DNA of 15,980 nucleotides from JAGTVG01 sp964389805 (GCA_964389805.1 CAYMFU010000280.1:1-15980), one strand, 5' to 3'; counted from the stretch's first letter, positions 1 to 7,720 are shown. The notes: generated from the letters alone by a model not told the origin. A program made the numbers and translations.

Positions 1-9
1 TATAAGGAA

Positions 10-921
10 ATGAAAAATCTAAAAATTATAACTTTCGTGTTATTAGCGTATTCCATGTTATTCATTGTTAGTGGAGCTATGGCACAGGATGAAGAAAAGT
101 CAAAACCCAGGCCGCAACGCAAAGCATTTGAAAGCGCAGTATTATTGGAGAATCAAACGGATGTGATCAATGCCTCAAAAACCCTTGAGTGGAATATACA
201 ACACCGTTTTGGAACGGTGAGAAATGGAGCTTCCGATCTTTGGGGAGTTTTTGCACCCTCCAATATCAGACTGGGCTTCACTTATTCCATCATCGATCGG
301 TTAAGCATAGGATTTGGCCTTTCAAAGGTAATTGTAACGAATCCTTATATTGACCTTAACATTAAAGGGAAGATCCTTCAGCAGGGCCGGGATGGTGGAA
401 GTCCTATTAACCTGACCTTCTATGGAAATATGGTGATCGATACCCGAAGCGAGGATAATTTCGCCACGCAACTTCACAGGTATTCCTATTTTTCTGAACT
501 TATTCTTTCCAGAAGGTTCTCAAAGAAATTTTCTCTGCAACTTGCCCCACAGTGGTCCCACTTTAATGCTGTGGATACCTTATACAGCAATGATGTCTTT
601 GGATTGCATATTGGCGCCAGGTTTAAAGTGAGTTCTCAGGGTTCCATTATTTTTGACTGGACAGAACCATTTACAGAGCACGCTATAAACAATGCCTCGG
701 AGCCTTACCAGAGGGATGCAGGGCCTTATCGCAATGTATCATTTGGATATGAAGTAGCAACGAGTGCTCATGCATTTCAATTCTTTTTCAGTGTTTATGG
801 AGATATTCTTCCTCAATATAACCTGACCTATAACACAAATGAGTTTATCAAGGAAGTGGATGGAGACAACAAAGTATCATTCCGTGTTGGCTTCAACATG
901 ACCAGATTATGGGGATTTTAA
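10..921 (+). CDS. Secreted outer-membrane beta-barrel protein, DUF5777-like
   Basis: Encodes 303 residues. An N-terminal Sec signal peptide is visible: lysines at 2 and 5, a hydrophobic core at about 6-22, and an AMA cleavage site after residue 25. The mature part is rich in alternating polar/aromatic segments with no helical membrane spans, and it ends in a phenylalanine (RLWGF) preceded by an amphipathic strand, the usual outer-membrane barrel signature. Overall look and length fit the DUF5777 beta-barrel family, which I recognise by pattern only. The function of that family is not established. It lies 11 bases upstream of the first ferredoxin gene with no terminator between, so it is probably co-transcribed with the redox module and may be its outer-membrane partner (inference). 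The window opens only 9 bases before the start codon, so its promoter and any upstream operon genes cannot be seen. AAGGA sits unusually close to the ATG. Confidence 0.7.
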   Translation: MKNLKIITFVLLAYSMLFIVSGAMAQDEEKSKPRPQRKAFESAVLLENQTDVINASKTLEWNIQHRFGTVRNGASDLWGVFAPSNIRLGFTYSIIDRLSIGFGLSKVIVTNPYIDLNIKGKILQQGRDGGSPINLTFYGNMVIDTRSEDNFATQLHRYSYFSELILSRRFSKKFSLQLAPQWSHFNAVDTLYSNDVFGLHIGARFKVSSQGSIIFDWTEPFTEHAINNASEPYQRDAGPYRNVSFGYEVATSAHAFQFFFSVYGDILPQYNLTYNTNEFIKEVDGDNKVSFRVGFNMTRLWGF

Positions 922-932
922 TTTTTTAATAC

Positions 933-1910
933 ATGGATAAAAACGATAAAAAAAACAACCGTAGAAATTTCCTGAAAAACGGTTTAACAGTTGGTGGATC
1001 TATGTTGGCTATGGGCATGGGCCCGGCAATAGCCAAGGATTCATCCGGTGAAGGCAAATCATCCGGTAAAAAAATAAAGGTTTTAACGACTGAGGGGAAA
1101 GTAATAGAAGTTGAAGAACCAAAGGATGATTGTAAAATTGATCCATGCGAACCCCCAAAAGGTAATGCCGCAAGACAGGGCATCCCTGGCAGGAGTTTCG
1201 TCATGGTAATCGACCTGGCAAAATGTAAAAATGCCAGGAAATGTATAGAAGGATGCCAGAAAGGGCATAACCTTTCACCTGACCAGGAATGGCTGAATGT
1301 CTTTTTAATGAAAGACCATCAGGACGGTGAACCCTATTGGTTCCCACGGCAATGTTTTCATTGCGACATACCCCCATGTGTAAAGGTATGTCCGGTTGGC
1401 GCTACCTACAAAAGACAGGACAACATTGTCCTGGTTGATTCAGATAGATGTATAGGATGCAAATTCTGCATGGCTGCCTGCCCTTATTCTGTAAGAATAT
1501 TTAATTGGGCAAAGCCACCTGAATCAGAGGTAGCCAAAGAAGATTATTCACCAGAGTCAAGCGTACCGGCTCAGATCGGTACGGTAAGCAAGTGTGATTT
1601 CTGTCCCGACAGATCTCGTGAAGGTAAATTGCCCTATTGTGCTAGTGGATGCCCCATGGGTGCAATATATTTTGGTGATAAAAATGAAGATGCTGTATCG
1701 AATGGAACAGAAACCTTAAGGTTTAAACAAGTGATTAAAGACAGGGTAGGTTACAGGTACCTGGATGAACTGGGGACGGAACCCAATGTGTATTACCTCC
1801 CACCGGTTGAAAGGATGTTTGATTATAAGAGTGGGCTGAAGGACCTTTCCGAAGAAAAAAAGGAGGTTTACAAAAATATTATAGATGGGGAAAATCCTCA
1901 AAACGACTAA
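933..1910 (+). CDS. Tat-exported 4-cluster ferredoxin subunit (DsrO/HybA/NrfC/ActB type), module copy 1
   Basis: 325 residues. A twin-arginine motif (NRRNFLK, residues 9-15) precedes a hydrophobic stretch and a PAIA cleavage site near residue 34, so the protein should be folded in the cytoplasm and exported to the periplasm. Four cysteine motifs follow: I at C98/C104/C108, II at C141/C144/C149/C153, III at C173/C176/C179/C183, IV at C221/C224/C236/C240. This is the layout of iron-sulfur subunits that wire NrfD-type membrane proteins to a catalytic or cytochrome partner. Motif I is CxxAxxCxxxC: the usual second cysteine is Ala101, so one cluster may be [3Fe-4S], as occurs in ActB of alternative complex III. 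Two extra cysteines (67 and 72) lie just before motif I. The role is electron transfer between the NrfD-like protein encoded 4 bases downstream and an unidentified periplasmic partner. The family is secure; the physiological partner is not known. Confidence 0.9.
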   Translation: MDKNDKKNNRRNFLKNGLTVGGSMLAMGMGPAIAKDSSGEGKSSGKKIKVLTTEGKVIEVEEPKDDCKIDPCEPPKGNAARQGIPGRSFVMVIDLAKCKNARKCIEGCQKGHNLSPDQEWLNVFLMKDHQDGEPYWFPRQCFHCDIPPCVKVCPVGATYKRQDNIVLVDSDRCIGCKFCMAACPYSVRIFNWAKPPESEVAKEDYSPESSVPAQIGTVSKCDFCPDRSREGKLPYCASGCPMGAIYFGDKNEDAVSNGTETLRFKQVIKDRVGYRYLDELGTEPNVYYLPPVERMFDYKSGLKDLSEEKKEVYKNIIDGENPQND

Positions 1911-1914
1911 TGCC

Positions 1915-3252
1915 ATGGAAAATAGTAGCGATTTAATGAAGAAACTTGCCCGTAACCTGGAGACTCCTTCCAGGCAATGGTACATGTGGGTGGCATTTCT
2001 ATCTATAATAGTACTTTTTGGGGTTTATGCCCTCATACGACAGATCCAGGAAGGTCAGATCATTACCGGAATGAGGGATAATGCCGTTTGGGGAATTTAT
2101 ACAGCAAATTTCATATTTTTTATGGGGCTGAGTTATGCCGGTGCTCTGGTTTCCTGTTCCTTTCAATTGTTAAGGATCCAATGGGCTAAACCATTGTTGA
2201 GAATGGCTGAATTAATAACAGTATCCACATTGATTGTAGGCGCGCCCTATATCTTGTTCTGTCTGGGACGGTTAGATAGGATCCATTATCTATTCATGTT
2301 TGGCAGGATACAATCTCCCATAACATGGGATGTGATTGCCATCATGACTGATCTAATATTCTGCATAGCGTTCTTATATTTTACTCATATTCGTGATTTT
2401 GCTAAGTTGAGGGATTTAGAAGGATTGAAAGTGGCCAAATGGAGAAAGAAACTTTACAGGATACTTGCATTAAACTATAAAGGAACACCTTTACAAAAGA
2501 AATACTTGCACCAGGCGCATGATATAATGGCAGCCATTATTATCCCTACAGCTGTTATCGCTTATTCGTTGTTATCCTGGTTGTTTGGCATGAGCCTTAA
2601 ACCTGGATGGCACAGCACAATATTCGGACCGTATTTTGTGGTGACTGCAGCCTATTCTGGAATAGCCTTACTAATTATTATTATGTGGCTTTACAGAAAA
2701 TCCAGAAAATTAGAAGCTTATATTACAAATAAGCATTTTAATTATATGGCTTTCGGATTAGTCCTAATGACAATGGCTTATGGTTATTTTACATTCAGTG
2801 AATATATCACTGACTGGTATAATCAAACAAGCCAGATGTCTGCACTATTGAATAAATTTTTAGACTTATCTCAATATGGCGCATTGCAATTGTTTCATGT
2901 TATTTTTACCATGGTGGTTCCTTTAATAATCATTGGTTTTCCAATGTTTAGATCTATTAATAGCGTTACACTTGTTTCATTATTTGTAGTTCTCGCATTG
3001 TGGGTGAAAAGATATCTCATTGTTGTTCCGCCACTGGAAACACCGTTTATACCAATCCAGGATATTAGACCAGATTACGTGCAATATTCAATGTCCTGGG
3101 TTGAAATTAGTTTGACTGTTTCAGGTATAGCCTTAATCATTCTGATTTTCACAATTGCTTCAAAAATAGCTCCCATCATTCCCGTTGCTGAGGTTGAAGA
3201 TACTCAAGATGAATCCAAACCTTTAATCAGATTTACAACAAAAGGAGCATAA
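1915..3252 (+). CDS. NrfD/DsrP/HybB-like quinone-interacting membrane subunit, module copy 1
   Basis: 445 residues from the chosen start, with about ten hydrophobic spans (roughly 24-41, 61-85, 99-118, 137-157, 204-225, 238-260, 274-293, 325-345, 350-370, 395-416). Family-type motifs include GMRDNAVWGIY (52-62), GRLDRIHYLF (118-127), GWHSTIFGPYF (231-241) and VPPLETPFIP (371-380), all repeated in the second copy. NrfD proteins bind menaquinol in the membrane and pass electrons to or from a periplasmic ferredoxin subunit; some also take part in proton translocation. I chose ATG 1915, 4 bases after the ferredoxin stop, because the residues that follow align with the start of the second copy (5395). 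An in-frame ATG at 1885 would add ten residues and overlap the ferredoxin gene; an AGGAGG at 1861-1866 is 18 bases before it, too far for a normal site. The long tail after residue 425 is probably cytoplasmic. Confidence 0.9.
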   Translation: MENSSDLMKKLARNLETPSRQWYMWVAFLSIIVLFGVYALIRQIQEGQIITGMRDNAVWGIYTANFIFFMGLSYAGALVSCSFQLLRIQWAKPLLRMAELITVSTLIVGAPYILFCLGRLDRIHYLFMFGRIQSPITWDVIAIMTDLIFCIAFLYFTHIRDFAKLRDLEGLKVAKWRKKLYRILALNYKGTPLQKKYLHQAHDIMAAIIIPTAVIAYSLLSWLFGMSLKPGWHSTIFGPYFVVTAAYSGIALLIIIMWLYRKSRKLEAYITNKHFNYMAFGLVLMTMAYGYFTFSEYITDWYNQTSQMSALLNKFLDLSQYGALQLFHVIFTMVVPLIIIGFPMFRSINSVTLVSLFVVLALWVKRYLIVVPPLETPFIPIQDIRPDYVQYSMSWVEISLTVSGIALIILIFTIASKIAPIIPVAEVEDTQDESKPLIRFTTKGA

Positions 3253-3271
3253 TGTATATCAAGTTAATTAT

Positions 3272-4162
3272 ATGAAAAAGATGAAATCATTATTTTTAAA
3301 TAGATCGAAATTGAGCCTTGTTTCTGGAATAATTTTGATTTCCATAGTTTCCTCAATTTTCTGCTACGGACAATCAAAAGAAAGAACCCGGCTCAGGGCC
3401 TATTTCTTTATACATTCTAACGGCGATAGGCAGATCTCTTTATTGCTTACCGCTGGACGAGGGAAAAATATGCAGAACGTTGGTGATGCTGCAATCGACC
3501 TTGAGGTAGATCTGGGTGATTCGACCTTATTCTTAACAGAATTGATCACCAATGCTGATGGAAGTGCCGACCTGCAAATTGAAGCTGGATATACATTCCC
3601 GGCTGATGAAGAGGGTATCACCGCGATCCTGGCTTCTTATGCAGGTAACGATTCATTAAGATCATCATCTACTGATATCGAAGTAAAAGATGTTTTTCTT
3701 GATATTTCATTCGCTGTTGAAGATTCGCTTAAGATTTTAACCATAGAGGCCAAGGAACGGAATGGAGAAGGAGAACTTATCCCTGTAGAGGAACTTGATA
3801 TAAACATTGGCGTTCAACGTCTATACAGTGTTCTGCAGGTTGATGTTGTTGAAACAGATGAAGACGGGATCGGAATCCTGGAATTTCCAGATGATATCCC
3901 GGGCGATTCAGCAGGAGTGCTGAACATTGTAGCCCGTATTGACGAACACGACTATTTTGGAACTGTCAGCAAATTCAAATCAGTTGAATGGGGAGTACCT
4001 GTTTCCTATGAATTGAAACGGCTACCAAGACAATTATTTACTGATGAGGCACCTCTTTGGATGATTATTGGTGTATTTATTGCATTGATAGGTGCTTGGT
4101 ATCATTTCTTCTTATCCATTTTCAAATTATACAAATTGAGAAATGCGGCCAAAAACGAATAA
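3272..4162 (+). CDS. Secreted Ig-like protein with C-terminal membrane anchor, module copy 1
   Basis: 296 residues with no recognised family name. A signal peptide (about 1-34, ending CYGQ) leads into two beta-rich segments, about 40-140 and 141-240, that look like Ig-like/adhesion-type folds (TNADGSADLQIEAG and TDEDGIGILEFPDD are typical 'DxxGxaxl' turns). One membrane span follows at about 261-283 (APLWMIIGVFIALIGAW) with a short basic tail. The bulk should thus lie in the periplasm, fixed to the inner membrane at its C terminus. It starts 19 bases after the NrfD-like gene, and a paralogue occupies the same place in the second module, which argues that it is a dedicated structural or docking subunit of this complex rather than a chance neighbour (inference). 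No cysteine cluster or haem motif is present, so it is unlikely to carry electrons itself. Confidence 0.7.
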   Translation: MKKMKSLFLNRSKLSLVSGIILISIVSSIFCYGQSKERTRLRAYFFIHSNGDRQISLLLTAGRGKNMQNVGDAAIDLEVDLGDSTLFLTELITNADGSADLQIEAGYTFPADEEGITAILASYAGNDSLRSSSTDIEVKDVFLDISFAVEDSLKILTIEAKERNGEGELIPVEELDINIGVQRLYSVLQVDVVETDEDGIGILEFPDDIPGDSAGVLNIVARIDEHDYFGTVSKFKSVEWGVPVSYELKRLPRQLFTDEAPLWMIIGVFIALIGAWYHFFLSIFKLYKLRNAAKNE

Positions 4163-4442
4163 AGAATTTACACGATATAAAATTATAGTATTATTGACAT
4201 AGCAAATATTTTATCAAAGAACACAAACTAATTAATAGCATATAAAATGATTTTTCTTACTTCACTGATTGGTGTTAAAATAGTTAATCCATTACCCGAA
4301 TCAATTAGTGAACTTTTAATAAAAATATTTTTAAGAAAATAGCTGATTAATAATTAGAAAAATAAATTTTTAAAAGAAGATTTTAGATTTTTTACTATTT
4401 GTTCTTCCCTGATTCCTCACTGGATTATTGGGATAAAAATAT
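4163..4442. promoter_or_regulatory. AT-rich gap before module copy 2, probable promoter region
   Basis: This 280-base stretch contains no credible gene. It separates the two redox modules and probably holds a promoter for the second one. Visible elements are TTGAC-N4-CAAAT at 4194-4207, also found upstream of the cytochrome gene at 7751-7764, and an imperfect dyad, TTCACTGATT at 4261-4270 against AATC-AATT-AGTGAA at 4299-4312. A near match to the Bacteroidota -7 box (TACTATTTG, about 4393-4401) has one base too many. No intrinsic terminator for the upstream gene was found, so read-through from the first module is possible. Confidence 0.35.
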
Positions 4443-5402
4443 ATGCTTATGGCAAAACATAATAAACCTGATAAGAAAAAATCACGACGCAACTTTATTA
4501 ATTCCGGTCTTAAATGTGGAGCTGGGGCTTTATTGTTTTCCGCAGCCGCCTCCTCATGTAGTAAGCCAAAGGAAAAAGTAAAAGCGCTTACACAAGATGG
4601 CAGATTGATTGAAGTTGATGCAAATGAGGCTGATTGCTGCGCTCCTGCTACTCCGGAAGAAGCAAGGAATGGTATTCCGAACCGGAAATTTGTTATGGTA
4701 ATCGATCTTTCACGCTGCAGAAATGCAAGGAAATGTGTAGAGAAATGCCAGGAAGCACATCATTTACTGCCAGGGCAGGAATATATGAGGATATATTTAA
4801 TGCAACGATCAGAAAAATCGGCACCCTATTGGTTTCCAAAACCGTGTTTTCATTGTAATAATCCATTATGTGCAAGTGTTTGTCCTGTAGGTGCCACTTA
4901 TAAAAGATCCGATGGGATCGTGCTGGTGGATAACGAAAGATGTATTGGCTGTAAATTCTGTATGACGGGATGTCCTTACAATGCCAGGATTTTTATCTGG
5001 GAGAAGTTAGAGAAGGAAAATGAAGAGCATATTGAATATTCTCCGGAGACCAGTATTCCGGTAAGAGAGGGTACGGTGGCAAAATGTGATTTCTGTCCCG
5101 ATATGATCAGGAAAAAGGAACTCCCTCATTGCGTAACTGCCTGCCCGATGGGTGTAATATACTTTGGGGATATTAATGAAGATTCAGTCACGAATGGTGA
5201 AGAAACAGTCAGTTTTTCTGAACTGATACAGAATAATGACGGTTACCGATATCTTGAAGTCCTGGGTACAGATCCCAGTGTTTATTATTTACCAGCCAGT
5301 TCAAGATTGTTCCCTTTTGAAAGAGGTTTGGAAAACCTGGATGAGGAATTACTAGAGAGATATAAAGACACACCGTATTTAAAAAATAAAAAGAATGGAT
5401 AA
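4443..5402 (+). CDS. Tat-exported 4-cluster ferredoxin subunit, probable lipoprotein, module copy 2
   Basis: 319 residues, paralogous to the ferredoxin at 933-1910 over its whole length. It has a twin-arginine motif (SRRNFIN, 14-20). Instead of an AxA site, the hydrophobic stretch ends in AASSC with Cys39, a plausible lipobox, so it may be a Tat-exported lipoprotein tethered to a membrane. Cluster motifs are I at C92/C98/C102, II at C135/C138/C143/C147, III at C167/C170/C173/C177 and IV at C215/C218/C230/C234. As in copy 1, motif I is CxxAxxCxxxC (Ala95 in place of cysteine). An adjacent cysteine pair (65-66) precedes motif I. The role should again be electron transfer next to an NrfD-like partner, whose gene overlaps its 3' end by 8 bases. 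ATG 4449, two codons later, is an equally possible start. Confidence 0.9.
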   Translation: MLMAKHNKPDKKKSRRNFINSGLKCGAGALLFSAAASSCSKPKEKVKALTQDGRLIEVDANEADCCAPATPEEARNGIPNRKFVMVIDLSRCRNARKCVEKCQEAHHLLPGQEYMRIYLMQRSEKSAPYWFPKPCFHCNNPLCASVCPVGATYKRSDGIVLVDNERCIGCKFCMTGCPYNARIFIWEKLEKENEEHIEYSPETSIPVREGTVAKCDFCPDMIRKKELPHCVTACPMGVIYFGDINEDSVTNGEETVSFSELIQNNDGYRYLEVLGTDPSVYYLPASSRLFPFERGLENLDEELLERYKDTPYLKNKKNG

Positions 5403-6711
5403 GGCAGAATTAAGTCTCCTACAAGAGTTTGAACCCCATCTAAAAACAAGATCTAATCTTAGTAAAGTCTGGATTCTTGTCCTAATAGCTGGAGTCCTGT
5501 TCGGTTTATTTGGATTATATATACAGATAACACGTGGTCATATTGTGACAGGTATGCGGGATTATGTGGTTTGGGGGGTTTATATAGTTAATTTTATATT
5601 TTTCATGGGTCTGAGTTATGCCGGGGCACTTGTTGCCGGATCCATGCATTTGATGCAAACCGCATGGCGTAAACCCATCATGCGCATGGCTGAAATATTA
5701 ACGGTTGTGTCCCTGATGGTCGGTCCACTGTTTATTCTACTTTGCATTGGCCGCCTTGACCGATTACATTATCTATTCATATTCGGAAGGATCCAATCTC
5801 CCATTACATGGGATGTTATTGCTATCAGCACAGACCTGATCGGTTGCCTTATTTTCCTATATCTTGCCCTGATTCCTGACTTCGCAAAACTTCGTGATTT
5901 TGAGGAATTGGATGTTAAACCATGGAGGAAAAGAATGTACCGGATACTTGCTTTAGGGTATCAAGATACCCCGGAACACAACAAAATTATCCGGAGATCT
6001 AAGACTATTATGGCTGCAATCATTATAGCCATCGCAATTATTGTATACTCCGTATTAGCATGGATCTTCAGTGTTACCCTGCAACCCGGATGGCACAGTG
6101 CTATATTTGGACCTTATTTTGTGATCGCGGCTGTATACTCTGGTACCGGGGTATTAATCATTGTGATGTGGCTGTATAGGAGAATATATAATTTACAGGC
6201 TTACATCACTAAGGATCATTTTGTTAAGATTGGGGTATTACTATTGATACTTGCTGCTTTTTTCGGGTATTTTACCTTTAGTGAATATCTTACCAAATGG
6301 TATGGATCCGAGAAAAATGATGCTTTATTAATTGATAAACTATTTTCGGAGTTTTTCTGGATGTTTATCATTTCAAATTACGCTGGCGTCATACTTCCCT
6401 TAATTATTATGGGAATACCAAAACTCAGGACCATTAACAGTATCACATTCGCAGCAGTGATTGCGGTTGTAGCCTTATGGTTTAACCGTTATCTAATTGT
6501 GGTTCCAACTTTGGAAACCCCTTTTCTACCTATACAGGATTCCAGAACTGAATACCTGTTTTATTCTTCAACTTGGGTTGAATGGTCTACCACATTGGGA
6601 GGAATAGCATTGTTCTGCCTGTTGTTTACATTGATGTCCAAATTTGTCCCAATTATTGAAGTATCAGGCAATGGTGATTTAAAAAGTAATTATAAAACTC
6701 AAACAAAATGA
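5395..6711 (+). CDS. NrfD/DsrP/HybB-like quinone-interacting membrane subunit, module copy 2
   Basis: 438 residues with about ten membrane spans in the same places as copy 1. Shared motifs include GMRDYVVWGVY (53-63), GRLDRLHYLF (119-128), PGWHSAIFGPYF (231-242), TFSEYLTKWY (294-303) and VPTLETPFLP (370-379). It should bind menaquinol and exchange electrons with the ferredoxin whose gene it overlaps by 8 bases (start inside the last codons of that gene), a sign of translational coupling. The most visible divergence is in the eighth span: His328 of copy 1 sits where this protein has Ser327, while the following proline (335) is kept. The C-terminal cytoplasmic tail is shorter than in copy 1. 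Assignment to the NrfD family is firm; whether it works as quinol oxidase or quinone reductase cannot be read from the sequence. Confidence 0.9.
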   Translation: MDKAELSLLQEFEPHLKTRSNLSKVWILVLIAGVLFGLFGLYIQITRGHIVTGMRDYVVWGVYIVNFIFFMGLSYAGALVAGSMHLMQTAWRKPIMRMAEILTVVSLMVGPLFILLCIGRLDRLHYLFIFGRIQSPITWDVIAISTDLIGCLIFLYLALIPDFAKLRDFEELDVKPWRKRMYRILALGYQDTPEHNKIIRRSKTIMAAIIIAIAIIVYSVLAWIFSVTLQPGWHSAIFGPYFVIAAVYSGTGVLIIVMWLYRRIYNLQAYITKDHFVKIGVLLLILAAFFGYFTFSEYLTKWYGSEKNDALLIDKLFSEFFWMFIISNYAGVILPLIIMGIPKLRTINSITFAAVIAVVALWFNRYLIVVPTLETPFLPIQDSRTEYLFYSSTWVEWSTTLGGIALFCLLFTLMSKFVPIIEVSGNGDLKSNYKTQTK

Positions 6712-7661
6712 TACTATTTCCAACTCAGTCATTTCTAAGAATCATCAAGTTGTTTTCGATTGTTATTCTACTTTTTTTGATTGGCCAAACTGATGTTTTG
6801 GCTCAGAATACAAAAAAAATTAAGAAAACTAAAGTTCGGATGAGCCTTGATTATTATAATAATATGGATAAATCAAGGATTCTTGTAAGCACTTTGTATT
6901 TCATTGAAGACAGGGTGCGAAATCCTGTAGTTAATGAAATGGTGGTCTTTTATTCGGGTGATATATCTGAAAATATAGTGATCGACAGCCTGTTGACTGA
7001 TGAGAATGGTGAGGCAAAATTAATATTTGAGGAAGGATCAAGGCTTACTGTTGATGAAGACAGGTTATGCCACATTGCAGCGCAATATAAGGGAAATAAA
7101 TCTTTTACGGCTGCAAAATCTGATGTTGCTTTAAAAGAAATTACCATGGAACTCTTATTGAGTGAAATCAATTCCACTAAGACGGTTTCTGTTAGAGCTT
7201 ATGAATTGGGGAATGATAAAGAGATAGTTCCGGTTGAAGATGCAGATGTTAATTTCTATGTGCCACGTTTATTTAGCAATCAACTTATTGGGGAGGGTAG
7301 TTTCAGCGATGGAAAATGTAGTATAGAGTTCCCTGACGATATTGCCGGAGACACCATTGGGAATATATCAATTATAGCCAAAATTGAAGATCATGACAAT
7401 TATGGCAATGTTGAAAGACAAATTCAAGATTTTAGATGGGGAAGCACACAACCAATTGAAGAAGATAAATCACTTATGACCATTCAGATAAGTATACCCA
7501 CACGTGCTCTGTGGCATACCAATGCACCATTGTGGATGATAATTACATTAATAATTTTATTAACCGGGGTATGGAGTCACTATATTTATGTAGTTTATCA
7601 ATTAGTAAAGCTTAGTAAAATAAGTAAAAAAAATAAAATAAATTCAGTTGAAGAGGGATAA
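6708..7661 (+). CDS. Secreted Ig-like protein with C-terminal membrane anchor, module copy 2
   Basis: 317 residues, start overlapping the NrfD-like stop by four bases (ATGA). An N-terminal hydrophobic signal (about 11-33, ending VLAQ) is followed by two beta-rich Ig-like segments (about 43-145 and 146-245) and one membrane span at about 274-296, then a lysine-rich tail that should be cytoplasmic. It is paralogous to the protein at 3272-4162: both have a 'DENGEA'-type turn near residue 100, the motif FPDDIxGDxxG (here 208-218) and the sequence APLWMII (here 273-279) at the membrane entry. No cofactor-binding motif is visible. I do not recognise a named family. The place in the module suggests a fixed structural subunit that braces the ferredoxin or a cytochrome at the membrane surface (inference). 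Confidence 0.7.
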   Translation: MILFPTQSFLRIIKLFSIVILLFLIGQTDVLAQNTKKIKKTKVRMSLDYYNNMDKSRILVSTLYFIEDRVRNPVVNEMVVFYSGDISENIVIDSLLTDENGEAKLIFEEGSRLTVDEDRLCHIAAQYKGNKSFTAAKSDVALKEITMELLLSEINSTKTVSVRAYELGNDKEIVPVEDADVNFYVPRLFSNQLIGEGSFSDGKCSIEFPDDIAGDTIGNISIIAKIEDHDNYGNVERQIQDFRWGSTQPIEEDKSLMTIQISIPTRALWHTNAPLWMIITLIILLTGVWSHYIYVVYQLVKLSKISKKNKINSVEEG

Positions 7662-7690
7662 TCAAATTTTTAATTTATAACAGATCATAA

Positions 7691-7720
7691 GGATTTCAAC
7701 ATGAAAAAAAATTGAAATCT
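7691..7720. other. Inverted repeat / possible RNA hairpin after module copy 2
   Basis: GATTTCAA (7692-7699) and TTGAAATC (7712-7719) are perfectly complementary and enclose a 12-base A-rich loop, with a further G-T pair outside. It lies 30 bases after the stop of the Ig-like gene. No U tract follows, so it is a weak terminator at best; it could be an mRNA 3'-end processing or stabilising hairpin. Confidence 0.3.

Noticed and set aside
926..1268. Reverse-strand open frames opposite the first ferredoxin
   Set aside because: They mirror a strongly supported gene, lack ribosome binding sites and show no domains. The same applies to the other antisense frames opposite the NrfD, ccsBA, hemA, hemC and hemE genes.
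1885..1914. Upstream ATG at 1885 as start of the first NrfD-like gene
   Set aside because: It would overlap the ferredoxin gene by 26 bases, and its AGGAGG is 18 bases away. The N terminus from 1915 aligns with the second copy.
4399..4581. Forward frame of 60 codons over the start of the second ferredoxin
   Set aside because: Starts at TTG, lies mostly within the ferredoxin gene in another frame, and shows no signal or domain.
7691..7720. Hairpin after the second Ig-like gene as an intrinsic terminator
   Set aside because: A/T-rich stem with a 12-base loop and no T run after it; listed only as an inverted repeat.
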